Part shown: positions 10,988-23,151 of the stretch, one piece after another
How the letters are laid out: the number at the start of each line of letters is the position of its first letter
Position numbering within the stretch: position 1 is the first letter of the stretch
NCBI GenBank assembly: GCA_037127255.1
Contig: JBANSL010000020.1
Coordinates: forward strand, 56,085,098-56,149,097
Direction of reading: 5' to 3'
DNA: 64,000 bases
Source of the DNA: Persicaria tinctoria
Lineage: Eukaryota > Streptophyta > Magnoliopsida > Caryophyllales > Polygonaceae
The notes under the pieces: generated by a model
The model's input: the letters and a program-made list of their open reading frames with translations, nothing else
Told to the model about the DNA's origin: nothing
The model's database searches: none
Program-made: the position numbers and the translations under genes

Positions 10988-11116
10988 GGAGACTTCAATG
11001 CGAACCATTCCGGAATGGCTCACCGGAAAGGACTTGTGGGTAGTACCCAAAGATCCCCGATTCGAACCCCGGAATGTCCGCTCTCTATTTACCTATTCAA
11101 GGAGACTTCAATGCGA
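10988..11116 (+). mobile_element. SINE-like insertion inside GLR pseudogene exon 1
   Basis: A 97-bp insert (11004-11100) is bracketed by perfect 16-bp copies of exon sequence, GGAGACTTCAATGCGA (10988-11003 and 11101-11116). The paralogue has the site once, so this is a target duplication. The insert holds an A-box-like TGGCTCACCGG and, ~40 bp on, a B-box-like GATTCGAACCCC, as in a truncated tRNA-derived SINE, but lacks an obvious long tail. Insert plus duplication add 113 bp, which shifts the reading frame. Confidence 0.75.
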
Positions 11117-11244
11117 CTTCGAAGAAGTACAAGCTATCCATCCAGTACGGGAATGGTAGCAAAGATCCACTTCAATCAGCCTTTGAAGCTAGCAATATGA
11201 TAAATTTGGCTTTACCTTTTAATCCAACAACCATCTGAATTCTC

Positions 11245-11700
11245 TAAAGGCCCGTTTAGTATCGATAAGATATAGGTACTGGTATTAAGGGGTCTTTTAG
11301 TATTGATATCTAGATATCAGATATTGGATATCAGGCCCGATATATGATATCTAGTGTTTGGTATGGTTAGATATCGATATCACTTAAACTGATATCGATA
11401 TATATTGTTTGGTCTTCATAGTACAACACTTGATATCAAGTGATATCTGATATCTGTGTTTGGTAACCGCCAGATATCGATATCAGTTGATATCTAGATA
11501 TCAAATTTGACCTATTTTGATATACTAATTTTTAGGGAGGTATCACTTGATATCGATATCGCCCGATATCAATATCTTGATACCGATATCGCCCGATATC
11601 AATATCTTGATACCGATACCGATATCTTGATATCAAAGATATCGTCCGATATCGATATCGATATCTTGATATCTAGATATTGATACCAAACGAGCCCTAA
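11245..11700. mobile_element. Tourist/Harbinger-like MITE packed with GATATC
   Basis: A 450-bp element (11248-11697) lies in intron 1 of the GLR pseudogene. The left end AGGCCCGTTTAGTATCGATA and the inverted right end GGGCTCGTTTGGTATCAATA match at 16 of 20 positions, with 3-bp duplications TAA at 11245 and 11698. These fit PIF/Harbinger MITEs. The inside consists largely of the 6-bp palindrome GATATC and variants. Similar GATATC-rich DNA continues to about 11890 and ends in another TIR-like sequence, CAATACCAAACATGCAC, so a second or nested copy is likely. Confidence 0.7.
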
Positions 11701-13534
11701 GATATCGATATCAGGTGATACGTCCCTCAAAATCAGTATATCAAATAAGCCCAAATTTGATATCTATATATATACCGAGCGATATTGATATCTAGCGATA
11801 TCAAACACATATATCTGATATCTTGGGATACCAAACACTACATAGATATCAGATATCGGGGTTGATATTTGATATATAGATATCAATACCAAACATGCAC
11901 TAAACTTTATTAGGTTTTGTGTTTCAGCCCAGAGGCTAATTCAAGAGAACCAAGCATAAGTGATCATTGCCATGGGAGAATGGCAAAAAGCGGCTTTACT
12001 CGCAGACGTTGGAAGCAGATTTCGAGTGCCGATCATATCCCTAGTAGCCCCAGCTATTAGTCCTCCATTTGTTTCTCTTAGGTGGCCTTACCTAGTCCAA
12101 ATGGGAAGAGATGGCTCTGAGCAAGTACAATGCATAGCAGACCTTGTTAGCATGTATCAGTGGAGAAGAGTCATTGTGGTATATGAGAATGAGCCATATG
12201 GCAGTGACTCAGGGTCTTTTGCTCTCCTAACAAAAGCCCTTCTACATGTCGGTTCACAGATCGAGTACGAGTTATCTCTCCCTCCACTGACATCTCTATC
12301 TAACCCAAAGGAAGCTGTTCAACACGGACTAAACAACATTGTTGAAAACTGTTCTTCAAGGGCGTTTATTGTTCTTCGCTTATCGCAGACTCTAGCCAAT
12401 CACTTGTTTGTAGCAGCAAAGGAGAAAAGACTATCAGATAAAGAATCTTTATGGGTAATCACAGAATCTATAGTTGACTACTTCCCCTCTTTAGATCCTT
12501 CAACTTTATCATCCATAGAAGGTGCATTGGGAGTAAAGATGAATTATTCCAAATCAAGTGAACCATACTATTACTTTGAAGCAAGATTCTGGTCTGATTT
12601 CTCCGAGAAGTATCCGGAGGAGCAAGATTCAAAGCCGGGCTTCAATGCCTTGCGAGCTTATGACGCAATCACAACTGTCGGTAAGGCCACAGGTCGGTTG
12701 CCTAGAAACAGAAACACAATTGGAGTGGCTCCTGAAGATATACTGTCAACAAGTTTCACTGGTTTAAGTGGCCAAATTCACTTTGAAGAAGGTAAACTAG
12801 TGACAGATGAGAGGTCTTATGGGTTTGTTAATGTAGTAGATAAGCAGTTGGTTCAGGTTGAGACTTCAGTTAATGGATCCTTGGCTGGTAAAATAGCTTG
12901 GCCAGGTGGTTTAAGTGGCAAGGCTCCTAAAGGATGGTTGATGCCCACAGCTGGGCATAGGATGAAAATCGGAATCCCCAACGAACATGTTTTCAAGAAG
13001 TTTGTCGATGTGATTTCAGAGAAAAATTATGATGTTTCAGGGTTTTACATTGATCTTTTTACAGAGGTACGGAAGATCTTGGTCCTCTTGGAATATGATT
13101 TGCATCTGCCTTACACACCTTATTTTGGCACTTATGACGAACTTGTTGACTGCGCATACAACAAGGTAATGCCAACATGCTTTTTAGTATGATATTTCAT
13201 ATCTCACAAAATTCAGTTTATTTGCTTGATCAGGATTCCATACCGTTGTTGATGTTAATGTTGATGTTTGTTAACATATATATACTAAACTTGTCAATGA
13301 ATGAAACTCGTGTTTAGGGGAAGTCATTCGGAGCAGCTATACAAGAGTTGTGCTGGTGGTCTGGTTCTTCGTCGTGCTTATTTTGACATAGAGCTACACG
13401 GCTGATCTATCTTCAATGCTCACAGTGGCGAGGCTCAAACATAATGAAACAGATATAGAAACGCTAGTAACGAGGAATGCAACAGTCAGTATCCTCAACA
13501 TGTCATTCACTGGTGCATTTCTAGAGGATGTGTT

Positions 13535-13572
13535 TGAGAGATTTATGTGAATTGTGTAACAAGAAAACGAAC

Positions 13573-13609
<37 letters not shown>

Positions 13610-13787
13610 AAATGAAATGGAGGGAAATTGTATGTATGTCTATATACGTCGTCCAACAACACATATATACATCCTCACAATATTGGGCATAATTCCTATA
13701 CAGAAATGACTAAGGCCCATGCTCAGAATAAGCCCAACACAACTAACCGAGCTAAGGAACTTGATGTGCAAGCTAAACCCGGTCACA
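13535..13787 (-). repeat. 3' LTR of copia element 1
   Basis: Left-hand long terminal repeat (253 bp), the 3' LTR in the element's own orientation. It contains a (GA)n tract near 13576-13607 that is longer than in the partner LTR, which accounts for most of the length difference. Confidence 0.93.
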
Positions 13788-13794
13788 CCCCTCT

Positions 13795-16700
13795 TCAAGC
13801 TGTTGGGAGTTCAACTACCCCAAGCTTGTCTAACACATCGGGAAATGCCTTTGTGAGGGCGTCTGACAATTTCTCCTTAGATGGAACATGGAACATCTTG
13901 ATCAGACCTTCAAAAACCTTTTCTCTCACGAAGTGGCAATCCAATTCAACATGCTTGGTCCTTTCATGGAAGACCGGATTTTTGGCTATATGGATTGCAG
14001 CTTGATTATCACACTTAACTGGAATTGGCGTGATGCTCGACACTCCCAATTCCGACAAAATTCTGGTTAACCAGGCAATCTCAGTGCATAATCTTCTGAT
14101 GGAGCGATACTCTGCCTCAGCTGACGATAGTGAGACTGTGGTTTGTTTCTTCGACTTCCAAGAAATAAGGATTCCTCCAAGGAAGATGACAAAGCCACTA
14201 ACTGATCTCCGAGTGAGAGGGCATGATGCCCAGTCTGCATCACAAAATGCTTGTAACTCAAAGCTTGGTGCTCGTGAAAGGAACAAAGATCTGTGCTGTG
14301 TTCCTTTCAAGTATCTCAAGGTTCTGATTGCTGCTTCAAAGTGCAGTTGCCGTGGAGATTTCATAAACTGGCTTAGAAACTGTACTGCGAAGCTTATGTC
14401 TGGCCTGGTGTGTGTCATGAAGTTGAGTTTCCCAACCAATTTCCTATAATCTGTCTAGTTCGAGATTAGATCACCTCCTTCAACAATCATCTCTGTGTCT
14501 GTGATCAACGAACTAGTTACAGGATTTGAATTCTCACAATTAAACTCCTTCAAGGTCTCAACAATAAACCTCTTTTGACTGACATATATCCCCTCTTCAG
14601 TGTGCACGAACTCCATGCCCAAAACGGACTCAACTGGCCAAGATCTTTGATTCGAAGTTCAGAGTCTAGGAAGGCACGAACTGCAACAATCTCAGACTGA
14701 TCACTGCCTGTGATGAGAAGATCATCGACATATACAACCAGATAAGTCACCACTAAACTTGGAGAAGAGAGAGAGAGAGTAGTCGTTGAGAGACTGAGTG
14801 TAGCCTCGAAATTGCAAGGCATGAGACAATTTGACATACCATTGTCTCGAAGCTTGTTTGAACCCGTATAAGGACTTATTCAGGCGACATACATGACCAG
14901 TTGGAGCAACCATGCCGGGAGGGATGTGCATAAACACTTTCTCATGGAGATCTCCATGGAGGAAAGCGTTATTGACGTCTAATTGCATCAACTGCCAATT
15001 ATTCTTAGCAGCAACAGCAACAAGAGCCCTCACAGTTGTCATCTTGACCACTGGGGAAAAAGTCTCTGTGTAGTCTATTCCCTCTCGCAGAGTGAACCCC
15101 TTAACCACTAGACGTGTTTTATACCTCTCAATTGTGCCATCTGCCTTGTGTTTCACTTTGTAAACCCACCTACATCCAATAGGACGTGCCCCTCTTGGCA
15201 ATGGAACCACTTCCCAAGTGCTATTCATGTCTAAGGCATGAAATTCCTCACGCATAGCTTTGTTCCAAACATCAAACTGACAGTCTTCTGTGTAGTTTCT
15301 GGGTTTAGAGAGAGGTAAGAGTGGACAGAGATGGGAAGTGCCAAGATTGATATTGGTGGTGATTGTGTGGCAACATAATAGCTCATCACACACTGATGAG
15401 TCATGAACATGGTGACAAACATAGTCCCTGAGATATGCAAGAGGCCCTGTGGATCTACTAGATCTTCGGATCTCTTCAATCATATGTTGAGAGGGCATGG
15501 AATGAGGGAGCACTGGGATAGGAGTAGGAGAGGGAGTAGTTGCAGGACCACTACCAATAATGTCCTCTCCTAACCAGTCAAAGGGTTGATGTGCAGGAAA
15601 CAACTTTTCTGAACTTGAGCAAGTTGCTTTATCTCTATATGGGAAAAGGGTCTTATGAAAAACCACATCACGTGAGACCTGCACCCTATATGTGTCCAGG
15701 TTGAGCACCTTGTACCCCTTGGTCCCCACTGGATACCCAAAAAACACACAAGGACTAGCTCTAGGCATGAACTTGTGGCGTCCTTGCTGTGTAGTAGAGC
15801 TATAGAAGAGACAACCAAAACACCTCAGGTCTTCATACTTAGGCTCCTTCCCATACAATCTTTCAAAAGGGCTCTTACCTTGCAGAGTTTCACTGGGCAC
15901 CCTATTGATGATGTGAGCTGCAGTGAGCACAGCTTCACCCCAATACTTGAGGGGTAACTTTGATTGAAACAATAAAGCCCTAGCAACTTCTAAGAGGTGC
16001 TTGTGTTTTCGTTCCACCACACCGTTTTGCTGAGGAGTAGAAACACAAGACGTGTGATGTTCAATCCCTTTGGATTGAAAATACTCAAAGGACTCTCTAC
16101 TAAGCCCCAATTCCCGAGCATTATCAGTTCTGATTGTTTTAACTCGACAATCAAATTGTGTTTCTGCAATTTCAACAAAAGTTTTGAGGACAGAAAAAGC
16201 ACTACCCTTAAAGCTAATCAAATTCAACCAAGTGGTACGACTGAAATCATCAACAATAGTCACAAAATACTTGCATCCATTGTAGGTTTGGACTTGGAAA
16301 GGTCCCCACACATCAATGTAAAGAAACTGGAAAGGTCTAACTGAGGAGATAGAACTCCTAGGAAATGAAAGCTTATGTTGTCTAGCTCTAGCACACACTT
16401 CACATGGTGAAAGATGAGCCTTACTAGCCGCTATTGGCACAATACCTTGCAACCAGGCGGTAGGTAAGTGACCAAGCCTAATGTGCCAAGTTTGAGCACT
16501 TATTACAGCAGCATTAACCACAAAGGTCTTAGAATTGTTCAAATTGAAAGACACATCCAGTTTTGCAACTCCATTCTCCAGGAAGTATAAGCTCCTACTA
16601 CATCTTCCAAGAAGAAGTGGTCTCATCTGTTGTGTACCCTGCATCACACATAATTGGGGTGTAGAGAGGATGGATCGACATGTATCCTTTACCAGTCTCC

Positions 16701-16985
16701 CAACTGACAACAGATGACATTTGAAGAATGGTACATATAGCACTTTTTAAAAAAATAATCCTCCTATCAGTCTCACACTCTCCATGGTATTCACAGTCAA
16801 ACAAAACCAGTGGGAAGCAAGATGGAGAAAGGCTTTGGTATAGGTTCTTTATCAACAAACAAAGATGCATCAGAACACATGTGGCTATTGGCTCCGAAGT
16901 CCAATATCCAAATGTGCTTCTGCTTGCAAGAAGAGTGTGGAGTACCTGCAAAACCAGCAAATTCCTTGCTAGTTCCTGCCATCAT
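13795..16985 (-). pseudogene. Copia pol (element 1): protease, integrase, RT and RNase H, frameshifted
   Basis: Protease segment 16797-16985 has the active-site region ILDFGANSHM, where the usual D-S/T-G-A reads D-F-G-A. After a frameshift, 14722-16743 holds the integrase zinc finger (HIRLGHL then CEVCARARQ), the catalytic core ([26 protein letters not shown]) and RT up to [11 protein letters not shown]. The YVDDLL catalytic segment lies in another frame (14550-14837), and RNase H (13795-14439: CDADWASCPLTRRS, SSAEAEYR) returns to the first. At least three frameshifts therefore disable the polyprotein. Confidence 0.9.
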
Positions 16986-16997
16986 CTCTCTGCTCCT

Positions 16998-17984
16998 CTA
17001 ATCTTTGACATTCAGCAATTCCAGGAGCCGTGCATACTGATCAGCAGTTAGCTCAGGTGCAGAAGCAGATCCTCCATTGTCGCCTTTAACCTGAGCAGCA
17101 ACTTTCTTCCCTTTCCCATTCTTCTTGGGAAATCCATGAATGAAGAAACACCTGTCAATTTCATGGTTGGTTTTCTTGCAATGAGTGCAGTACAAGCCTG
17201 TCTTCTTGCCTGTTTCGTCTCCTTTCTTCACATCAACATTGAAGGAAGAAGTGAGATCCACAGACATATGTGAATGTGTCTTGAATTCCTGTTGAGTCTC
17301 ATCTTGCGAAATCATAGAATATGCAAGATTGACACTCGGTAATGGTTGTATCATCAAAACTGATCCCCTAGCAGTAGTATATTTCTCATTCAATCCCATC
17401 AAGAATTGCATTAACTTCTGTTCTTCATTAATTTTCAGATTTTCCCTCGCAGATCCACAAGTACATGGAGGCATTTTCCTCAAACTATCAATCTCATCCC
17501 AAAGTGACTTTAATTTCGTAAAATATGCAGAAATAGTGGACGAATCTTGCATAAGAGAGTTCATCTCTCGCCGGAGTGCAAACATCTGAGCTCCATTAGC
17601 TTGACCGTACCTAACTTTGAGTTCTTCCCAAATCTCCTTTGTTATGTTGGCATAGATCACGCTGCTACGAATCTCTGAGCTAATGCCATTGAGGATCCAG
17701 GAAATCACCATGTAATTGTATCACTCCCAGATCTGAGCTCTAGGATCTTCATCGCCTGGTTTTGGAAGATTTCCGTTCACGAAGCTGGACTTATTCTTCG
17801 CACTAAGAGTGATTTTCACATATCTCTTCCATTCACCGAAGTTCCTTCCATCGAACACTCCTGTGACTATTGCGAGTCCAGGATGATCGCTAGAGTGAAG
17901 GAAAAGAGGATATGTGGAGTCAATTGCAAGTCTTGCTGGTGTTTCTGTCGCCATTTTTGCTTCTAGAGCTGAAGATCGCCTCAA
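16998..17984 (-). pseudogene. Copia gag (element 1) with one in-frame stop
   Basis: Two in-frame segments, 17721-17984 (87 residues) and 16998-17711 (237 residues), are joined across a TGA at 17718-17720. The first has the retrotransposon gag N-terminal motif FDGRNFGEWKRYVKITL; the second continues the gag polyprotein domain and ends in a CCHC zinc knuckle (CTHCKKTNHEIDRC). Gag forms the virus-like particle and binds RNA. A second stop at 16998 separates it from the protease region, which lies in the same frame. Confidence 0.88.
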
Positions 17985-18061
17985 TTAGGTAGAACACGTA
18001 CAGATCTGAGCTTAGAAACCAAAAATTGGAGCAAGATCAACAATATTGCTCTGATATACCA

Positions 18062-18310
18062 TGAGAGATTTATGTGAATTGTGTAACAAGAAAACGAACA
18101 ACCGAGAGAGAGAGAGAGCAAGAGGAAGAAGGAAATGAAATGGAGGGAAATTGTATGTATGTCCGTATACGTCGTCCAACAACACATATATACATCCTCA
18201 CAATATTGGGCCTAATTCCTATACAGAAATGACTAAGGCCCATGCTCAGAATAAGCCCAACACAACTAACCGAGCTAAGGAACTCGGTGTGCAAGCTAAA
18301 CCCGGTCACA
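18062..18310 (-). repeat. 5' LTR of copia element 1
   Basis: Right-hand long terminal repeat (249 bp), the 5' LTR for the minus-strand genes, starting TGAGAGATTT and ending GGTCACA on +. About 97% identical to the left LTR outside the GA tract. Confidence 0.93.
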
Positions 18311-18473
18311 GTGTTGAGCTTCAATAAAGAAAACATCATTGGCATTGAGGATCCAATCAATTATCTCGACGGGAACTTCACAAAAGGAAATATGACAGCT
18401 GCATTCCTTGAAATCCCATATGCTAAGTTGTTCCAGAAGAAGTATTGCGACGATTACACTACGAAGGTGTTAC

Positions 18474-18613
18474 TGATAGATTACATAGGTTTTATATTGT
18501 ATAGTGGGCTAAAAGCCCATTAAGGCCTAATACCTTTGTAACCTATATATATATGTTATATCAATGAATGGAAACCCTAAGGAGGACATTACAATCAATC
18601 TCATGATCTCACA
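18474..18613 (+). repeat. 5' LTR of copia element 2
   Basis: 140 bp, beginning TGATAGATTACATAGG and ending GATCTCACA; followed at once by the tRNA primer-binding site. Confidence 0.93.
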
Positions 18614-18817
18614 TGGTATCACAGTCTAAGATCCAAATACCCAAAATTTTCTTTCTTTCCTTGTTCTAAACCCTAGCCGTCACCTCCCCCCCCTTTCGGC
18701 CGACACCCTCCCGCCGCCGCCACCCTCCCGCCGGCGCCACCCTCCCCCCCCTACTCGACCACCTTCCACATCCCTTCTCTCTCTCCCTGCCGCCCTTAGC
18801 CCTCTCCTCTCATCCCA

Positions 18818-20041
18818 ATGGCTAACCCACCACCTACCGACCCTATTAAGCCGCCCTTCCACTCCGCTCTAACCATCTCCAACATCAAAAATTGCATCCC
18901 TATCATCATTGATCATGAATCCAGTACCTACACCATGTGGTCGCACCTCTTCACGACCCATGTCAAGGCTCATAAAGTCCTCCACCACATTGACTCCTCC
19001 GCCAAACGCCTTGAAAGCGAAGACGACGATCTCTTCGCTCAACTTGACACCATTGTCCTTCAATGGATCTTCAACACCATCTCAAAAGATCTATTGACCA
19101 CCATACTCGACCCCAAAGACTCCGCCTTGAATGCTTGGAAGAAACTTCAGGATATCTTTCAAGACAACAAGTCCACCCGTGCTGTCTATCTCGAGCACGA
19201 ATTCTCAAGTTGCAAGCTTTCTTCTTTCCCGTCGATATCTGCCTACTGTCAGCACATCAAGACCTTGGCTGATCAGCTCGACGTCGTCGACTCCAAACCC
19301 AGCGCCACTCGTCTCGTCCTCTAGGTACTCTCGGGCCTCCCTTCCGAATACAATGCTGCTGCTACTCATATACAGCAGACGGAACCTCTCCCTACGTTCG
19401 AGAAGACCCGGTCTCAACTAATCCTAGAGGAGACTCGCCTTCAACGTCAGACAACCGACGCCGCCAAAGACAAGACGGCGTTGGTCTCATCCAGTGACAT
19501 CATCGAGCAGCTTGCCCTCCAGCCCGGCCGCAGCAACGACCAGCAGAGACCAAGAGGCGGCGGCCGCAGCAATGGCCGCCTGCAGCACTACGATCCCCGC
19601 CACCCCTCTTGGTACCCCAACCCTGGCTACCCTTCTTCGATGCCCTATGGCTACCCCGGTGCGTCGTTTCGTGGACCAGCCCCGTATCCCAACCGTCAGC
19701 AGGGCTTGTTGGGTCCTGCTCCCCACCCGTCGTCTGATCAGGCATACCCGACTGATGTGCACAATGCCTTCTCCTCAATGCAGCTGACACCCCTTGACGC
19801 CGCTTGGTACATGGACACTGGCGCTACCTCTCATATGACGAACTCCTCAGGTACTCTTTCATCTCTTTCTTTTAAGGGTCCTGCTCATTCTATTATCGTC
19901 GGCAACGGTGGTCGCCTTGCTACTTCGGGCATTGGCCACACCACACTACCAACCCCTACCAACCCTTTGCACCTCAACAACGTCCTTGTTGCCCCTCAAA
20001 CTTGTCAAAAACCTTATCTCTGTCCGTCGGTTCACCACTGA
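18818..20041 (+). pseudogene. Copia gag-protease (element 2), one stop
   Basis: Gag opens at 18818 (168 residues to a TAG at 19322). The frame resumes directly afterwards through VLSGLPSEYN and a Gln/Arg/Gly/Pro-rich tail to the protease motif WYMDTGATSHM near 19806. In contrast to element 1, the protease D-T-G-A is conserved. No CCHC knuckle is evident; an RGGGRSNGR basic patch sits where it would be. A frameshift near 20000 moves the rest of pol into another frame. Confidence 0.88.
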
Positions 20042-23000
20042 CAATAATGTTTCTCTTGTGTTTGATCCGTATGGTTTCTCTGTGAAGGATCTTACTACGG
20101 GGGTTACTCGCCTGAGATGTAATAGCACCGGGGAGCTCTATCTTGTGTCGTCACCCTCACCATCCAGCCCGTCAAGTCCAGTCGCCCTCTCGGCATCATC
20201 ATCCAGTCTTTGGCATGCACGCCTTGGTCATCCCAGTTCTGCAGTTTTAGATTTACTTCGTTCTAAGAGTATTGTCCAATGTAAAAAAGAGCATCGCTCT
20301 AGTTTATGTTCGTCTTATCAGTTAGGCAAGCATTCCAGACTTCCTTTTCAGCGATCTTTAAACACTACATTTGCACCTTTTGATATTATTCATAGTGATA
20401 TTTGGACATCTCCTGTGCCTAGCAAGGAGGATCATAAGTATTACCTCTTGTTTCTGGATGATCATACACATTTCTTATGGGTTTTCCCTCTGCACTTTAA
20501 ATCTCAAGTGTTCCCTATCTTTGCCAAATTCCACGCTTACATCAAAACACAGTTTCACACCTCTGTCAAGTGTTTTCAATGCGACAATGGCCGCGAATTT
20601 GACAACAAAGATTTTCACACTTTCTTTAATACCAATGGGATCTCCTATCGCTTGTCCTGCCCCTACACCTCTCAACAAAATGGCAAGGCCGAACGAATCA
20701 TCCGAACCATTACCAATATGATGCGCACTCTCCTCTTCCACGCATCCATTCCCCTCCTTTATTGGCCTTACGCCTTGGCCACCACATGCTACCTCCTTAA
20801 CATTCTCCCTTCCACCACCCTCAACCATCGCTCACCGTTTCAGGCACTGTATTGCACTTTGCCCATATATGATCACCTTTGTACCTTTGGTTGCTTGTAC
20901 TTCCCTAATCAGTCATCCACCGCCCCCCACAAGCTTCACCCACGCTCCACCCCTTGTGTCTTTCTTGGCTACCCGTCTAATCATCACGGTTACATTTGCC
21001 TCGATATCAAGACTCACAGGATCATTCTCTCTCGTCATGTCACCTTTGATGAGTCGCGATTTCCTTTCGCGTCTCCCACACCCCCTGTGTCGTCAACAGA
21101 GTCTGAGTCACCATTCTCTCACTTCATTCTTCCCCAGAGCTCTCCCGGTGCTCCTGCGTCTCCCCCTCCCCCACCACCCCCACCACCCTCTACCACCAGA
21201 CCACACACCCGCAGCGTCTCCGGTGTCTTCAGACCCCGTCAGATCATCTCTATGACCACCGACCATCACCCCGCTATCCACCTCCCATCACCTCGCCCAA
21301 AAACCTCGCCTCACCTACGTGCGGCGGCCGCCGCAACCCCAAAAGTTGTGCCCGCCGCAACCCCGAAAGCTGCGCCCGCCGCACATAATCCCGCCCCGGC
21401 GGCGGTCGCCGCAACCCCAAATGTTGCGCCCGCCGCACATAACCCCTCCCTGGCGGTCGCCGCCGCAAGTCATGCGGCGCCCGCCGCAACCCTCGCCGCA
21501 TTTGATCCGCCCGCCGCCTCTTCCCCTGGCTTAGCCCCTCTTGCCCCCGTCCTTCCCGACTCCCATTCACCCTCTGCCTCCACCCAGACCTCCCTCTCCC
21601 CCATTCCCACCTCCCACAAAACAGCCCTCCTCGACCCGAATTGGCAGGTGGCTATGCTCGATGAATACAGGGCCCTTACGAAGAATGGTACTTGGGTTCT
21701 TGTTCCTCGCCCTCCTGAGGCGAACGTCATTCGCTGTATATGGCTCTTTCGTCACAAGTTCCGCTCTGATGGGACGTTGGAGCGCTACAAGGCCCGTCTG
21801 GTGGTGAACGGTAGATCTCAGCAGGCAGGTATTGATTGTGATGAGACCTTCAGCCCTGTGGTCAAGCCTGCCACTATCCGAGTAGTCCCGAGTCTGGCTC
21901 TGTCGCGCAACTGGGCCATCCATCAGTTAGATGTCAAGAACGCCTTTCTGCATGGTCATCTGAACGAGACAGTTTACATGTTTCAGTCGCCGGGGTTTGC
22001 TGATGCTGAGCGTCCAAAGCATGTCTGTCTTCTCAAGCACTCTCTATATGGTCCGAAACAGGCTCCGCGGGCGTGGTTCCAACGTTTTTGCCTCTCATCT
22101 GCTACGTTTGGGTTTCACTGGTAGCCGTTCGGACACGTCTCTGTTTATCTATCGCAGAGGCTCAGACTTGGCATTCCTGTTGCTTTATGTCGACGACGTC
22201 ATTCTCACCGCCTCTTCTGATGCTCTTCGGACGTCTATCATCTCGCAGTTGAGTGCGGAATTCGCCATGTCTGATCTGGGTCAGCTGTCTTACTTCTTGG
22301 GAGTTGCTGTTCAGCGGCATGCGTCTGGTCTGTTTCTCTCACAAAGTAAGTATGCTGCTGAGATTGTTGCTCGGGCCAAGATGGTCAGCTGTAATCCCGT
22401 CGCGAACCCAGTCGATACATCCAACAAGCTCAGTGCTCATTCTGGTCCTTTGGTTGACGATCCAACACTGTACAGGAGCCTCGCTGGTGCTCTTCAGTAT
22501 CTCACTTTCACCAAGCCTGATATCAGTTACGCCATTCAGCAGATCTGCTTGTTCATGCATGCCCCTAGGGAACCTCACTTTCAGGCTTTGAAGCGGATCA
22601 TTAGGTACATCAGCGGCACCCTCGAGCTCAGCACCACCATCACTCTTTCCTCTAAGCTTGATCTTCTGGCTTACACTGATGCGGATTGGGGTGGTTGTCC
22701 AGACACACGTCGCTCCACGTCTGGTTACTGTGTCTTCCTCAATGACACTCTTGTGTCTTGGTCAACCAAGCGCCAGTCCGTCGTGTCTCGCTCCAGCGCT
22801 GAAGCCGAATACAAGGGTGTTGCCAACGTTGTCTCCGAGTGCTCTTGGCTCCGCAATCTCCTGCTTGAGCTACGTTGCCCCTTGCAGAAGGTCACTCTGG
22901 TCTACACTGACAACGTTTCCGCCGTCTACCTGGCTAGCATCCCAGTCCAACATCAACGCACGAAGCACATTGAGCTTGATCTCCACTTCGTCAGGGACAA

Positions 23001-23151
23001 GGTTGCCATTGGACATGTCCGCGTTCTACATGTCCCGTCCTCTTATCAGTACGCTGATATATTCACCAAGGGTTTACCTAGACAGTTGTTCATTGATTTT
23101 TGTTCAAGTCTCACTGTACGGACCCCTCCCGTTTCGACTGCGGGGGTTTGA
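19908..23151 (+). pseudogene. Copia pol (element 2): integrase, RT, RNase H with frameshift
   Basis: Segment 19908-22124 (738 residues) holds the integrase zinc finger (LWHARLGHP), core ([29 protein letters not shown]) and the RT start ([32 protein letters not shown]). A frameshift near 22050-22120 passes to 21997-23151, with the RT catalytic YVDDVIL, then RNase H (TDADWGGCPDTRRS, SSAEAEYK) and the tRNase-like C-terminus. Between integrase and RT lies a Pro/Ala-rich linker (about 21100-21600) of repeated AAPAA/ATP units, much longer and more GC-rich than the linker in element 1. Confidence 0.9.

Larger units (their letters stand above)
13535..18310 (-). mobile_element. Ty1-copia LTR retrotransposon (decayed, complete ends)
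   Basis: A 4776-bp element in GLR pseudogene exon 4, with 5-bp target duplication GTGTT (13530-13534 and 18311-18315). LTRs are 13535-13787 and 18062-18310, begin TG and end CA, and differ by about six substitutions plus length change in a GA microsatellite. Genes read on minus, so the right LTR is the 5' one. Next to it is a primer site like TGGTATATCAGAGC (initiator-tRNA-Met type); next to the left LTR is a purine tract GAAGAGGGG. Domain order is gag, protease, integrase, reverse transcriptase, RNase H, the copia order. In-frame stops (17718, 16998) and several frameshifts show it cannot make a whole polyprotein. Confidence 0.95.

Noticed and set aside
21274..21730. Minus-strand Arg-rich ORFs over copia element 2
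   Set aside because: Shadows of the GC-rich Pro/Ala linker of copia pol.
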